This document shows, one piece after another, positions 19,443 through 29,380 of a stretch of 51,818 nucleotides of DNA. The notes beneath the pieces are model-generated. The model made no database searches and was not told the DNA's origin. It saw only the letters and a program-made list of their open reading frames with translations. Position 1 is the stretch's first letter. Every line of letters begins with the position of its first letter. The stretch is from Chitinophaga pinensis (GTDB lineage: Bacteria > Planctomycetota > Phycisphaerae > Phycisphaerales > SM1A02): positions 1-51,818 of the forward strand of contig CALQCP020000002.1 in the NCBI GenBank assembly GCA_943329105.2, in the 5' to 3' direction. The position numbers and the translations under genes were made by a program.

Positions 19443-19495
19443 CATTGAGGTCCTGTTTCATTGAGGTCCTGTTTCATTGAGCCCCTGTTTCATTT
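19436..19495. repeat. 16-bp tandem repeat (cctgtttcattgaggt-type, about 3.7 copies)
   Basis: cctgtttcattgaggt cctgtttcattgaggt cctgtttcattgagcc cctgtttcatt. Confidence 0.88.
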
Positions 19496-19533
19496 GCGTA
19501 GCGCGTCAGGCTGAGTCCATCAGGCTGAGTGCG

Positions 19534-21282
19534 TCAGATGGGCTGCGTTCGCGGCCGCGTTGCCAGTGACACCAGGATGCCGGCCACTGCGCCCAGCGGG
19601 ATGGTGACCAATGCGGGCTGGCTAAACGGCATCCACGCATCGGCGCCAGGAAGACCGTACACCTTCTCAAACGCGTCCTTGGAAAGCAGCACCCAGACCA
19701 AGCTGGAGGACAGCCCCACGATGATGGCGGTAGCAATGCCCTCCTTGGTGGCGCGCTTCCAGAACAGCGCCATCAACAGCGCTGGCAGGTTGGCGCTGGC
19801 CGCAATATTGAATGCCCACCCCACCAGGAACGATGCATTGAGGTCCTTGAACAGCAGCCCAAGAATCATGGCGCACGTGCCAAGCGCCAACGCTGCAATA
19901 CGCGCGATGCGTACTTGTGCGTGATCATCCGGTGTGCGGCCGAGCACGGTGATCACCAAGTCGCGCGCCACAGCGCCGCTCCCCGCGAGCACCAACCCGC
20001 TGACCGTTCCCAGCACGGTGAAGAACGCCACACTTGAAATCAGCGCAAAGAGCACGCTGCCAAAACTGCGTGCCAAGAGTGGCGCCGACATGTTGCTATC
20101 GGAAGTATCCAGCGCGCCGCCAGTCATGGCACCAAGACCCAGGTACAGCGTCAGAATATAAAACGATCCGATGGCGCCAATGCCCACCACCGTGCTGAGT
20201 CGCGCACTGCGCACATCGGAAACGGTGTAGTAGCGGATCAAGATGTGCGGCAGGCTGGCCGTCCCCAAGAAGAGTGCCAGCATCAGTGAGACAAAGTCAA
20301 CGCGGTCCATCACGCTTCCAGATCGCAAGCCCCTGAATGTGGGGCTGTTTCCTGGTTGGAGCAGCACATCACCATGGATCGTCTCCGGCGTAGCCATGCT
20401 GTGCACGGCGCCGGTGTCATCCTTGGCACTCACAGTACGCCATGCAGCGACATCGCTTGCGGAGAAGACACGCAGGAAGTCAATGGGGCCGAGCGGACCA
20501 GTGCGTGCGCCTTCGGTGCGAACCAGTCCATCCGGGTCCACTGCAAAGTTCGCCGCTTCGCCTGATGGGCCTTCCATGACTGCCCACGCTGGCAGTGCCA
20601 CCACGGATCCAACGTTGCGCGCCGGTGCCTCGCGCGCTGGCCCGGGCGCGCGCACTTCAAATCCGCGCCCCAAGATGAGTGCAGCAAGAATGGCGCACAA
20701 GGAGAGTAAGAGTCCGCCCTTGATGAACTGCACCCACGTGGTACTGACCATTCCGGCGGTAGTCACGATCACCGTCACCACCACGCCCACCAGTCCAACA
20801 CCTACCCATGATGGCAGACCCAGCAATGGTTTGATGAGTGCGCCCGCGCCCACCATTTGCGGAATGAGATAGAAGAGGCTGACGAGTAGCGTGCTAACCG
20901 CCGCAGCAAGCGTCACCAGCCGCGAACCGAAGCGTGCGTTCAATGCATCGGCAAAGGTGTACTTGCCAAGCCGGCGAATGGGTTCTGCAACTACCAGCAG
21001 TGCCACAATCCATCCAGCCAAGTATCCGATGGAGTAGAGGAAGCCGTCATAGCCCCAGAATGCAATCAGTCCGCAGATACCCAGGAAACTGGCGGCGGAG
21101 AGATAGTCGCCCGCAAACGCAATGCCATTCACAAACCAACCGATTTGCCCGTGCGCTGCAAAGTAGCCCTTTGCACTTGATGCGCGGCGGCCGAGCAGTG
21201 AGCTCAGTACCAGTACGGCCACAGTGAAGGCGCCGAAGACGCCAACCGATACCCAGTCCGTGGGGGTGTTGTTTGCCAGCAT
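19534..21282 (-). CDS. actP: Cation/acetate symporter-like sodium:solute symporter
   Basis: 'SAKGYFAAHGQIGWFVNGIAFAGDYLSAASFLGICGLIAFWGYDGFLYSIGYLAGWI...' ActP-type SSS family; a DUF485 gene lies directly upstream. Confidence 0.87.
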   Translation of the reverse strand: MLANNTPTDWVSVGVFGAFTVAVLVLSSLLGRRASSAKGYFAAHGQIGWFVNGIAFAGDYLSAASFLGICGLIAFWGYDGFLYSIGYLAGWIVALLVVAEPIRRLGKYTFADALNARFGSRLVTLAAAVSTLLVSLFYLIPQMVGAGALIKPLLGLPSWVGVGLVGVVVTVIVTTAGMVSTTWVQFIKGGLLLSLCAILAALILGRGFEVRAPGPAREAPARNVGSVVALPAWAVMEGPSGEAANFAVDPDGLVRTEGARTGPLGPIDFLRVFSASDVAAWRTVSAKDDTGAVHSMATPETIHGDVLLQPGNSPTFRGLRSGSVMDRVDFVSLMLALFLGTASLPHILIRYYTVSDVRSARLSTVVGIGAIGSFYILTLYLGLGAMTGGALDTSDSNMSAPLLARSFGSVLFALISSVAFFTVLGTVSGLVLAGSGAVARDLVITVLGRTPDDHAQVRIARIAALALGTCAMILGLLFKDLNASFLVGWAFNIAASANLPALLMALFWKRATKEGIATAIIVGLSSSLVWVLLSKDAFEKVYGLPGADAWMPFSQPALVTIPLGAVAGILVSLATRPRTQPI

Positions 21283-21283
21283 G

Positions 21284-21592
21284 TCAGGCTTGCTCCGGAA
21301 GGCGAAGTGCAGCCAGCGCAATGACGAAGGCCAACACGATCAGTGCAAACCCCCACACCACTGCAAGATTGATGCCGCCGATGACGGTGGTCGCCAAGAG
21401 CGCGGGGGCAGCCACTGCTACGCCAATGAATCCGCCGTATGCAGCGATGTACAGGGACAGCAGCGCCCAGCGTTTCCAATCACGTCGATGCTGGTGGCGA
21501 TTTGGAGTGCTCGTTGAGGAACGCGCTGCTGGTTGGTCTGGCACGGTGCGGAGGATAGGAGCGAACCCGGGTGATGTGCCTGCTCTTCCCAT
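21284..21592 (-). CDS. DUF485 (YjcH-like) membrane protein
   Basis: 102 aa, two TM segments ('RWALLSLYIAAYGGFIGVAVAAP...GINLAVVWGFALIVLAFVIALA'), next to the ActP-like gene as in yjcH-actP. Confidence 0.8.
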   Translation of the reverse strand: MGRAGTSPGFAPILRTVPDQPAARSSTSTPNRHQHRRDWKRWALLSLYIAAYGGFIGVAVAAPALLATTVIGGINLAVVWGFALIVLAFVIALAALRLPEQA

Positions 21593-21597
21593 GAAAG

Positions 21598-21636
21598 AAG
21601 TTCGCTGCTCGAGGGGTGGCCTCGAGCAGCGAACTT
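21598..21636 (-). terminator. Terminator hairpin, copy A
   Basis: aagttcgctgctcgagg (21598-21614) / cctcgagcagcgaactt (21620-21636), perfect 17-bp stem; repeated at 23569-23605. Confidence 0.82.
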
Positions 21637-21665
21637 GTTAGTAGCAGTGAGATGGAGCGCTTCGG

Positions 21666-23240
21666 TCAGACCGGGCATGGGCCCCAAGCACCGAGCATCA
21701 GACCAAGGTCGGCGCCGTTGACCACGCCGTCGAGGTTCAAGTCAGCAGCGCACGGGGTGGATGGGCATGGGCCCCATGCGCCGAGCATCAGACCAAGGTC
21801 GGCACCGTTGACCACGTTGTCGAGGTTCAAGTCAGCAGGGCAGGCCGGAGGTGGCGGAACGTTCGGACCAACCACGCCGAATGCTTCAACCATGAAGCGC
21901 GACGGACGGTTGTAGAACACAGCGACGCCCGTCGCGGCGGGGGTCCAGGTGTACGGCGGGGTAAAGGTGTAGGTGGTGAACACGCCAGCGTTGTCCATGG
22001 CGAAACTGTTAAACGATCCACCGTACGCTGGATTGAACCCGGTGATTGGGCCGTTGTTGCCCAAGAGCGCGTCTGTATCACCGATGAAACGAGCAGCCAC
22101 CCACATGCCGCCGACATTGGGGTTGCCGGCGTTGTCGGTGTTCAGCGGAACCACTGGCGCAGTCGCTGGGTTGCTCCATGTCCAGTCAATGCGATCGGTC
22201 TTGGCCGTTTCGGACGCTGCGAGCTGGAACGTCTGGGTTGCCACCACATCGCCAACGCCGTAGGTGCCAGCAACTGCGTCCCAGGTCATCTTGACCAACG
22301 CCAGTTCCACGCCGATGGCAGGAGCCGGAGTTGTGGCAGTGCCGCCGCGGTAGACGTCCATGGAGACCTTACTTGGGGTCAGGACATCGCCAATATTGGC
22401 TCGCACAAAGGCGCTGTTGTAGAACCGCTTGGAACCAACGCCATCGAGCGCGTCAGACGGCTTCCAGTACGCGCCCGTTTCAAAGATCTTGCCGTACACC
22501 AGGGTGGCTGGCGGGGTGACTGAATCAGTCACCAGACCGTTCACGTTCACGGAGAAACGAGCTTGGTTCTCGCGGGTCACGCCGTCGGTACCAACGGTGG
22601 TGCCGAAGTAGAAGTTTGAACCCCAACCCGTGTTGGTTGGGTCATTGATGCCAAAGTTGTTATTGGAACGACCAAGGACGGGCTCAGTCACGACGCGCCA
22701 TCCGTTGGTACCACTGCTCGAACCAGCGCCGGTAAAGCGGACGCCAACCCAGAAGCCGGCGTAACCATTGGCGCCGTTAGTAATGGTCTGCAGGTTCACC
22801 ACTGGACGAACCGCTGGGTCAGCATCGCCCCATGACTTGGAAACCACTTGCGTGAGCGAGGTGGTGGATGCGGCCAAGTCCTGCGTGAAGGTCTGGACCA
22901 CATTGCCAAGGTTGTAGTTGGTGCCATCGAAGGTCATCTCCAGGATGGTCACTTCCACGGTGACTGCCACTGCTGGCGTTGTGGCGCTGCCGACGCGGCG
23001 GATACCGACGCTGGCCTGATTCACTCGGAGGTGCGACCCGCCGTTGGATGTCACATACACCGGTGCGTACGTAGTGGCGTCGGGGCGACCGGTAGGGTAG
23101 GTGGTACTGATGGCATTGACGTTGAATCGCGTGGTGGTCTCGGGACCGGCGGTAAACGCCGGTGGATCCACCTGCGCTTGCGCCGAAGCGGCAAGGCAGG
23201 CGGTGGCGAGAACGGCGATGGAAGACTTGAAGATTGACAT
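21666..23240 (-). CDS. Exported protein with internal domain duplication and two dockerin-like C-terminal repeats
   Basis: Signal peptide MSIFKSSIAVLATACLAASAQA; C-terminus '[58 protein letters not shown]'. Confidence 0.85.
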   Translation of the reverse strand: MSIFKSSIAVLATACLAASAQAQVDPPAFTAGPETTTRFNVNAISTTYPTGRPDATTYAPVYVTSNGGSHLRVNQASVGIRRVGSATTPAVAVTVEVTILEMTFDGTNYNLGNVVQTFTQDLAASTTSLTQVVSKSWGDADPAVRPVVNLQTITNGANGYAGFWVGVRFTGAGSSSGTNGWRVVTEPVLGRSNNNFGINDPTNTGWGSNFYFGTTVGTDGVTRENQARFSVNVNGLVTDSVTPPATLVYGKIFETGAYWKPSDALDGVGSKRFYNSAFVRANIGDVLTPSKVSMDVYRGGTATTPAPAIGVELALVKMTWDAVAGTYGVGDVVATQTFQLAASETAKTDRIDWTWSNPATAPVVPLNTDNAGNPNVGGMWVAARFIGDTDALLGNNGPITGFNPAYGGSFNSFAMDNAGVFTTYTFTPPYTWTPAATGVAVFYNRPSRFMVEAFGVVGPNVPPPPACPADLNLDNVVNGADLGLMLGAWGPCPSTPCAADLNLDGVVNGADLGLMLGAWGPCPV

Positions 23241-23568
23241 CCTGGAGAAGTTCCTTGTGATGGAGAGATGATGGCGGGCAGGCGATCTGCTCGCTTCACA
23301 GATATGTCCGGGGTCTGCCGAACAGTCGTTTGGTCGCCACGCGCACCGAAATCGCGTGGCGATTGTCAGACTTTCATTAAGTCGAAAGGTAGCGCGGATG
23401 GACCGCATAACAAGAAGCACCCCGCGTTTTTTTGCAACAATTGCCGGGGAGTTGACTTTGCAGTGCGGATGGTGGTCGCGATGGCCCTGCGACCAGGCCT
23501 GGCGCCGGCCCTGGGGCCGACTGCATCCAGGCGGTGGGTGCGGTCCTGGCGTGTCGGTGCATCAAAGA

Positions 23569-23605
23569 AGTTCGCTGCTCGAGGGGTGGCCTCGAGCAGC
23601 GAACT
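23569..23605 (-). terminator. Terminator hairpin, copy B
   Basis: agttcgctgctcgagg-ggtgg-cctcgagcagcgaact, near-identical to copy A. Confidence 0.82.
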
Positions 23606-23634
23606 GGTAGTAGCAGTGAGATGGAGCGCTTCGG

Positions 23635-25149
23635 TCAGACCGGGCACGGGCCCCAAGCACCGAGCAACCCACCAAGGTCGGCGCCGTTGACCACGCCGTC
23701 GAGGTTCAAGTCTGCAGGGCATGGGCCGGATGGGCATGGGCCCCATGCACCGAGCATGATTCCAAGATCCGCGCCGTTGACCACGCCGTCAAGGTTCAAG
23801 TCAGCCGGGCAGGCCGGAGGTGGCGGAACGTTCGGACCAACCACGCCATAGGTCTCAGTGAGCATTCGCGCTGGCTTGTAGCGGGGGACCGCCACTGTTC
23901 CGTTGGAATACTGACCGAAGTTGTAGTTACCGTAAATAGTGTCGATGTAGTACCCGAAATTGTTGAATGATCCGCCCGTTGATTGCAGGTAGACCACTCG
24001 AAGTCCCTGATTGGCGGTGACGGTGGCGGTGTCTCCAAGCAGACGGATCGCCACGTAATACCCACCGAGTCCAACATTGCTGGTGGTTTCCAGTTCAACG
24101 TTGGGGCGGTCGGAGGCATTCGCCCATGTCCATTCCACCCGCTCGGTGACTGGGATGTTTGCACTGTTGAGTTGGAATGTCTTGCTGGCAATGACATCAC
24201 TCGGCTCAAGGTTGCCACTCAGTGCGTAGGCCATCTTTACCAGGGCTACCTCAACTCCCACTGCAGGAATCGTTGTTGTTGCGTTACCACCCCGGTAGAT
24301 ACCGACGACGACCTTGTTTGGTGTCAACACATCACCGGGCTGCGCGGTGACAAAGTTACTGTTGTAGATCCACCGGGTTGTTCCATCGAGGTTGTCGGCG
24401 GGTTTGTAGTAGGTGTTGTTCTCAAAGGACTGCCCGAAGGTGAGATCGGGGGCTCCGGTACCACCGTTTGTGACAAGACCATTCACGCTGACGTTGTAAC
24501 GCGCGGGGTTGGTGAGTCCTGAGGTGGCATCGGTGCCCAAGGTGAACATGCCGAAGATGCCGGTGGAGATGGTGAACTTGCCGAAGTTATTCAAGGAACG
24601 ACCGGTGGTCGGTTCGTTAGCGACGCGCCAGCCGTTGAGCGTGCTAGCGGCGTTCGCTCCGGTGAATCGCATACCCACCCAGAATGAGCCGTAGCCATTT
24701 GGTCCATTGACGGTGCTCATCAGGTTCACCACTGGACGCAGTGCCGGGTCGGCTTCACCCCAGGAGAATGTGATGTTTTCAACTGTATTGGCGATGTTCT
24801 CGCCGATCGTGACGGACTGGGTGGCAATCACCGGGCCGACGCCGTAGACGGCAGTGCTTGCCACGTAGGTCATCTCTGCGATGTAGCACTCAACAGTCAC
24901 GGATGGTGCCGGGGCCGTTGCCGTGCCAACTCGTTGGATACCCAGCGTCACCGAATTGATGCGTGCGCTCGTGCCACCGTTGGCCTTCACGCCGCAGCCC
25001 ATGTAACTAATAACGTCAGCGCCATAGGATGATTTGTAGGTTGTTGCCGACGATGTTTGGTTAAACATCAGCGGGTCTGTTTGGGCCTGCGCGGAAGAGA
25101 CGATGCAAACCGCGGCGAGCGCGGCGACGGAGGACTTGAAGATTGACAT
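23635..25149 (-). CDS. Exported protein with two dockerin-like C-terminal repeats; tandem paralog of 21666-23240
   Basis: [23 protein letters not shown]-terminus '[58 protein letters not shown]'. Confidence 0.85.
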   Translation of the reverse strand: MSIFKSSVAALAAVCIVSSAQAQTDPLMFNQTSSATTYKSSYGADVISYMGCGVKANGGTSARINSVTLGIQRVGTATAPAPSVTVECYIAEMTYVASTAVYGVGPVIATQSVTIGENIANTVENITFSWGEADPALRPVVNLMSTVNGPNGYGSFWVGMRFTGANAASTLNGWRVANEPTTGRSLNNFGKFTISTGIFGMFTLGTDATSGLTNPARYNVSVNGLVTNGGTGAPDLTFGQSFENNTYYKPADNLDGTTRWIYNSNFVTAQPGDVLTPNKVVVGIYRGGNATTTIPAVGVEVALVKMAYALSGNLEPSDVIASKTFQLNSANIPVTERVEWTWANASDRPNVELETTSNVGLGGYYVAIRLLGDTATVTANQGLRVVYLQSTGGSFNNFGYYIDTIYGNYNFGQYSNGTVAVPRYKPARMLTETYGVVGPNVPPPPACPADLNLDGVVNGADLGIMLGAWGPCPSGPCPADLNLDGVVNGADLGGLLGAWGPCPV

Positions 25150-25538
25150 CTTGGCGAAGTTCCTTCTGATGGTGAGATGATGGCTGGCAGGTGATCTGTT
25201 CGATCTACAGACGCGTCCGGGGTCTACCGAACATTCATTTGTTCACCACGGCGACCGAAATCGCGTGGCGATCATTGGATTGTGATGAAGGACGAAAGGT
25301 AGCACGGATGGACCGCGTAACAAGAAGCTCCCCGCGAGTATTTCAACAATCGCCGGGGAGTTGACTTTGTAGTGCGGATTGTGGTCGTGATGACTGCCTC
25401 TTGATCTCAGAAAAAGCCGCTTTCAATGAATCCAGCAGCCGTTGGGCGCGAAAGGCGGTCGTGGGCTCTTACTGAGGTGGCTATCTCTCAAGCAGTTTTT
25501 GTTCTCATAACCCGCGCCCGAAACCCAATCACACCCCC

Positions 25539-26147
25539 ATGTCAACCCCCACATCCCCCGATGGCACCGTTCCTTCGTGGACGTCAGCCCAATGGGACGC
25601 CATTTCATCCGCACATCGCCTGCAGTTGCTGCAATTCATTGAGGGCGCAGGTCGCGCCACCATCAAGGATCTGAGTGGATGGACCGGCCGGACCGGCACT
25701 TCGCTCTACCCGCACCTGGAGATTCTGGAGGCCGCGCAGTTGTTGGCCGTGGAGATTGAAGTCGGGAGGGGTCGCCCGCGGCGCGTCTACATGCCGGGCC
25801 CCGCCACGGCTTGGAATCGGCAGTCCACCGAACAATCAAGCGATGGTCATTCGTCCATTTCCTTGGGCGCGCAACTTCTCAGCGATCTTGCCCTGCGCCT
25901 GCGCCGCTGGGGCAAGGCACGCATGAAAAAGGCGGTGGAGGCACGCGACCTGCGCAATGCCGCGCTGGTTTCGGAAACCACGTGGCTTGATGACCAACAA
26001 CTTCAGGAAGTCAATGCCAAGGTCAATGAGCTCATGTCGTTCGTTCGTGAGGCCCGTGCCCAGCGGCGCGGCAAGCGACACAACGTGGCCGTGTACCACT
26101 TTCCTGATGTCACGCTTCGTGAAGCCCGTGACGGCGTCACTGAATAG
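25539..26147 (+). CDS. Winged-helix (ArsR-like) transcriptional regulator
   Basis: 'SSAHRLQLLQFIEGAGRATIKDLSGWTGRTGTSLYPHLEILEAAQLLAVEIEVGRGRPRRVY'. Confidence 0.72.
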   Translation: MSTPTSPDGTVPSWTSAQWDAISSAHRLQLLQFIEGAGRATIKDLSGWTGRTGTSLYPHLEILEAAQLLAVEIEVGRGRPRRVYMPGPATAWNRQSTEQSSDGHSSISLGAQLLSDLALRLRRWGKARMKKAVEARDLRNAALVSETTWLDDQQLQEVNAKVNELMSFVREARAQRRGKRHNVAVYHFPDVTLREARDGVTE

Positions 26148-27243
26148 CAGAGCGCCCGGCGGTATCCGCGCGTTTGATCGCCTGCAGCACGGCGGCGGCG
26201 GTCACTGGGAACGGTTCGTTGTGAATGGTGTCTGAGGCGATGGTGGCTCGCTCAGCGATGCGCAGGAGCAGTGCATCGCTCGGGTCATGAAGCCCGATCT
26301 GGGCAAGCGTCACCGGCAAGCCGACCGATGTGCAGAAGTTGAGCACCGCGGTGATTTCTTCTTGCGGAGCGTCTTCAAGCATCAATTGCGCAAGTGTTCC
26401 AAAGGCAACTTTTTCGCCGTGATGGAATGCATGCACCTCGGGCGCAACGGTGAGGCCGTTGTGAATGGCGTGTGCTGCCGCAAGTCCGGCTGATTCAAAT
26501 CCGATGCCAGAGAGCAGGGTGTTCGCTTCGATGATCCGCTCGAGCGCTGGCGTGGGCGGAGCGGTTGGAGTCTTCATGGCGTCCAACGCGCTCACTCCGT
26601 CCGCTTGCAAGATGTGCCAACAGAGTTCTGCGATCGCCATGCCAGCGCCGGTTGAAACGCCGTTGCGCGAGTTGCGCGCGCCGCTTCGCATACATGCGCG
26701 TGCTTCAAACCAAGTGGAAAGTGCGTCGCCCATACCGGCCACTAAGAGCCGCACGGGTGCACGCGCAATGACTGTGGAATCCACCAAGACCAAATTTGGA
26801 TTGTGTGGGTGAAAGAGATAGGTTTCAAACAGGCCTTCGTCGCTGTAGACGGCGGAGATGGCGCTGCACGGCGCGTCGGTTGACGCAATGGTTGGGCAGC
26901 AGACCGCGGGAATGCCAAGCTCTGCCGCAACCGCGCGACCCGTGTCGAGCGCTTTGCCGCCACCAGCGCCCACGATCACCTGTGCGCCGCATGCAGCTGC
27001 CGCCGCGCGCCCGCGGGCGATCTCGTTGCGCGAACATTCGCCACTAAACGGATGAATCACAAACGCCATGCCAGCCGCAGCGAACACCTTGGTCCACGTT
27101 GACTCAAGTTCCCTCTGTGCCGATCCACTTGCAATGATGCAGACTGGACCGCGCAGACCAAGCCCCACCATTTCGGTAGCCAAACCTGATGTGGCGCCCG
27201 GACCTTGCGAATAGCGGAGTGCAGAGACAAGTACTTTGTTCAT
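26137..27243 (-). CDS. gldA: Glycerol dehydrogenase-like iron-type alcohol dehydrogenase
   Basis: 'VIVGAGGGKALDTGRAVAAELGIPAVCCPTIASTDAPCSAISAVYSDEG', 'GMGDALSTWFEARAC', 'AAHAIHNGLT...HAFHHGEKVAFGTLAQL'. Confidence 0.88.
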   Translation of the reverse strand: MNKVLVSALRYSQGPGATSGLATEMVGLGLRGPVCIIASGSAQRELESTWTKVFAAAGMAFVIHPFSGECSRNEIARGRAAAAACGAQVIVGAGGGKALDTGRAVAAELGIPAVCCPTIASTDAPCSAISAVYSDEGLFETYLFHPHNPNLVLVDSTVIARAPVRLLVAGMGDALSTWFEARACMRSGARNSRNGVSTGAGMAIAELCWHILQADGVSALDAMKTPTAPPTPALERIIEANTLLSGIGFESAGLAAAHAIHNGLTVAPEVHAFHHGEKVAFGTLAQLMLEDAPQEEITAVLNFCTSVGLPVTLAQIGLHDPSDALLLRIAERATIASDTIHNEPFPVTAAAVLQAIKRADTAGRSAIQ

Positions 27244-28448
27244 GGGGTCTTTGCTGCAGGTGCGGCGTTGCTGGGGAGTTCAAGTGTGATGAATGAGATC
27301 TTGCTAGTGGAATCGCGTTCAAAGAGTATTCCTACGCGTGAGTCGCTGAGCACAACCGGCACGCTGTATGCAAAGCTGCCCGGATAGATGGGGAGCGCGC
27401 GCGGCCATGTAGCGCCACCGTCGGTAGAGATCCACGCTTGACCGTTTGTGCGGTCCTTTGCGCTTGCCGGGCCGGTGCAGACGAGGCACGGCGCGCCGAC
27501 GCTTGATGTCGCGATCAATCCACCCATGCATGAGGGGTCAACAAGGTCTGGCACTGCCTGCAGTGTGCTCCACGATGCTCCGCCGTCGGTTGACACCGCG
27601 GACTTTCGGCGACCGCCGCCTCCGAACTGTCGCGCCACTAAGAGGAGCGAGCCATCGGGGCGTTCAGCCATCTGCACTTCGTTGCCGTGACCAGCGCTGT
27701 CTTCTGGTGCGGGCTCGCCGAGCTTCCATTCGTCTCCGCCATCGTCGCTGTAGGCGGCGTACACGCGCCATTTGCCGGCAGGGCCCTCGTTGAAGGGCAT
27801 CACTACGCGGCCAGCGTGGCTTCCGCTCACAAGCTGGATGCCGATGCCGGGTCCGGTGGCGACGCTGGTGACCGGTGCTGGGCGCTTCACTTGGCGAGAG
27901 ACATCGCGGGGCGTCGACCATGTTTCGCCGCGGTCATCCGAATGCATGAGGAGCGTGCGGCAGGTGTCTGGTCCATCAAAGCCGGTCGCGACTGATCCTT
28001 CGCCCTTGCCGGTGGGGTATGACTGAAACATCAGCAGTACGCGACCAGCGTGGGGGCCGCTCGTTAGATTCACAGCGCACGGGTTGTTGAGCGACCGGCC
28101 GGGTTCGTCAAGGACGGTGCGCATCGCGCCCCAGGTTGTGCCGGCGTCGTCACTGCTGCGCACCACCAGATTGTTTGAACCGTTGTCGGCTTGGGAGCCG
28201 CGGGCCTCGGCGAACACTAGCAGTCGCCCGGAGGCGGTTCGGATGATTGACGGGATCCGATAGACCGCGTGGCCGCCCTCGCCGCCCACAAAGACGTCGG
28301 TTGGAACCGGGGCGGCGGTGCCGGCCAGCATGGTGATGATGGCCAACATGGTGGCCGCGTGGGCGAGGCGTGTTCTTCTCGGGGCGGGTTGGCATGCCGT
28401 TCGCAGGGGGAGAAGGGAATGGCGAACCTGGTGGAACGTGGGGCTCAT
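27240..28448 (-). CDS. Sialidase/neuraminidase-like (BNR/Asp-box) secreted protein
   Basis: 'HAVYRIPSIIRTASGRLLVFAEAR' (RIP motif) and Asp boxes 'SSDDAGTTWG', 'SDDRGETWS', 'SDDGGDEWK', 'STDGGASWS', 'STDGGATWP'. Confidence 0.88.
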   Translation of the reverse strand: MSPTFHQVRHSLLPLRTACQPAPRRTRLAHAATMLAIITMLAGTAAPVPTDVFVGGEGGHAVYRIPSIIRTASGRLLVFAEARGSQADNGSNNLVVRSSDDAGTTWGAMRTVLDEPGRSLNNPCAVNLTSGPHAGRVLLMFQSYPTGKGEGSVATGFDGPDTCRTLLMHSDDRGETWSTPRDVSRQVKRPAPVTSVATGPGIGIQLVSGSHAGRVVMPFNEGPAGKWRVYAAYSDDGGDEWKLGEPAPEDSAGHGNEVQMAERPDGSLLLVARQFGGGGRRKSAVSTDGGASWSTLQAVPDLVDPSCMGGLIATSSVGAPCLVCTGPASAKDRTNGQAWISTDGGATWPRALPIYPGSFAYSVPVVLSDSRVGILFERDSTSKISFITLELPSNAAPAAKTP

Positions 28449-28667
28449 TCACAAAGGCTAGTTCCGCCCTTTGCCTAAAACGTTGGGATTTCAATGCTTA
28501 CGAGGATCCCCATGACTAATTTCACGATTTGTTACGGATTGATGATCCATTGCGCATGGAAGTTACGCCTACGAGGGTGGACACGTCTTCCGGCGGGTTC
28601 CGTTGGGCGACGTAGCCCTTTGTTCGTTCAATTCTTGACGCTGTTTCAGACTTTCTGAGTATCACCT

Positions 28668-29306
28668 ATGAAAAATACAACACTTGTCGTTTCTACTTTG
28701 GTCGGCTTTGCCACTCTCGGTATGGCCTCGGTCGCTTCGGGTGCCGTGGTGGTGCTCAATAGTCAGTTCGCATGGAACGCGTACACGGCGATCCAGGGCG
28801 CAACGGTGGCTACGGAGACGTTTGAGAGTTTCGCAGTTGGCTACCGATCATCAGCCACGGGTACCGCCGGTGGTACGACATGGACCGCCAACGCTTCTAT
28901 CGGTGAGATTACTTTCCAAGAGCTCGGTGGTCATCGGATCATTTCCACCGCCTTGGGCGGAAGAACGCTGAATTTCACCTTCGCTCCAGGCGTTCAAGGT
29001 ATCGGCGGGGAGATGTTCGGGACGAACGCCGCCTTTGCGGTGGTGCCCGCCGAGATTACGGTGACGCTCGCTGATGGCACCTCGTACGTCAATAACCAAA
29101 CCTCCGCGTCTGATTTCGTTGGTTTCTACTCCAATGGTGCAGCGATCGCGAGCATTTCGGTGTCGACATCAACTCAGGCCACCTACGTCACTGTTGACAA
29201 CCTGTACTTCGCCACCGTGCCTGCTCCAGGCGCTCTGGCCTTGCTCAGTCTCGCTGGTGTTGTCGGTGGACGAAGCCGTCGCCGTGCAACTTCAGCAGCC
29301 GTCTGA
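28668..29306 (+). CDS. PEP-CTERM-like exported protein ('TVDNLYF' paralog family, member 3)
   Basis: 'VTVDNLYFATVPAPGALALLSLAGVVGGRSRRRATSAAV'; signal peptide MKNTTLVVSTLVGFATLGMASVASG. Confidence 0.85.
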   Translation: MKNTTLVVSTLVGFATLGMASVASGAVVVLNSQFAWNAYTAIQGATVATETFESFAVGYRSSATGTAGGTTWTANASIGEITFQELGGHRIISTALGGRTLNFTFAPGVQGIGGEMFGTNAAFAVVPAEITVTLADGTSYVNNQTSASDFVGFYSNGAAIASISVSTSTQATYVTVDNLYFATVPAPGALALLSLAGVVGGRSRRRATSAAV

Positions 29307-29380
29307 CAAGTGTTCGTAAGTCATTTGCCGATAGTTCACATCATCACCATCACTTCGCCCCTTTCCGGGACCTTTCACTC

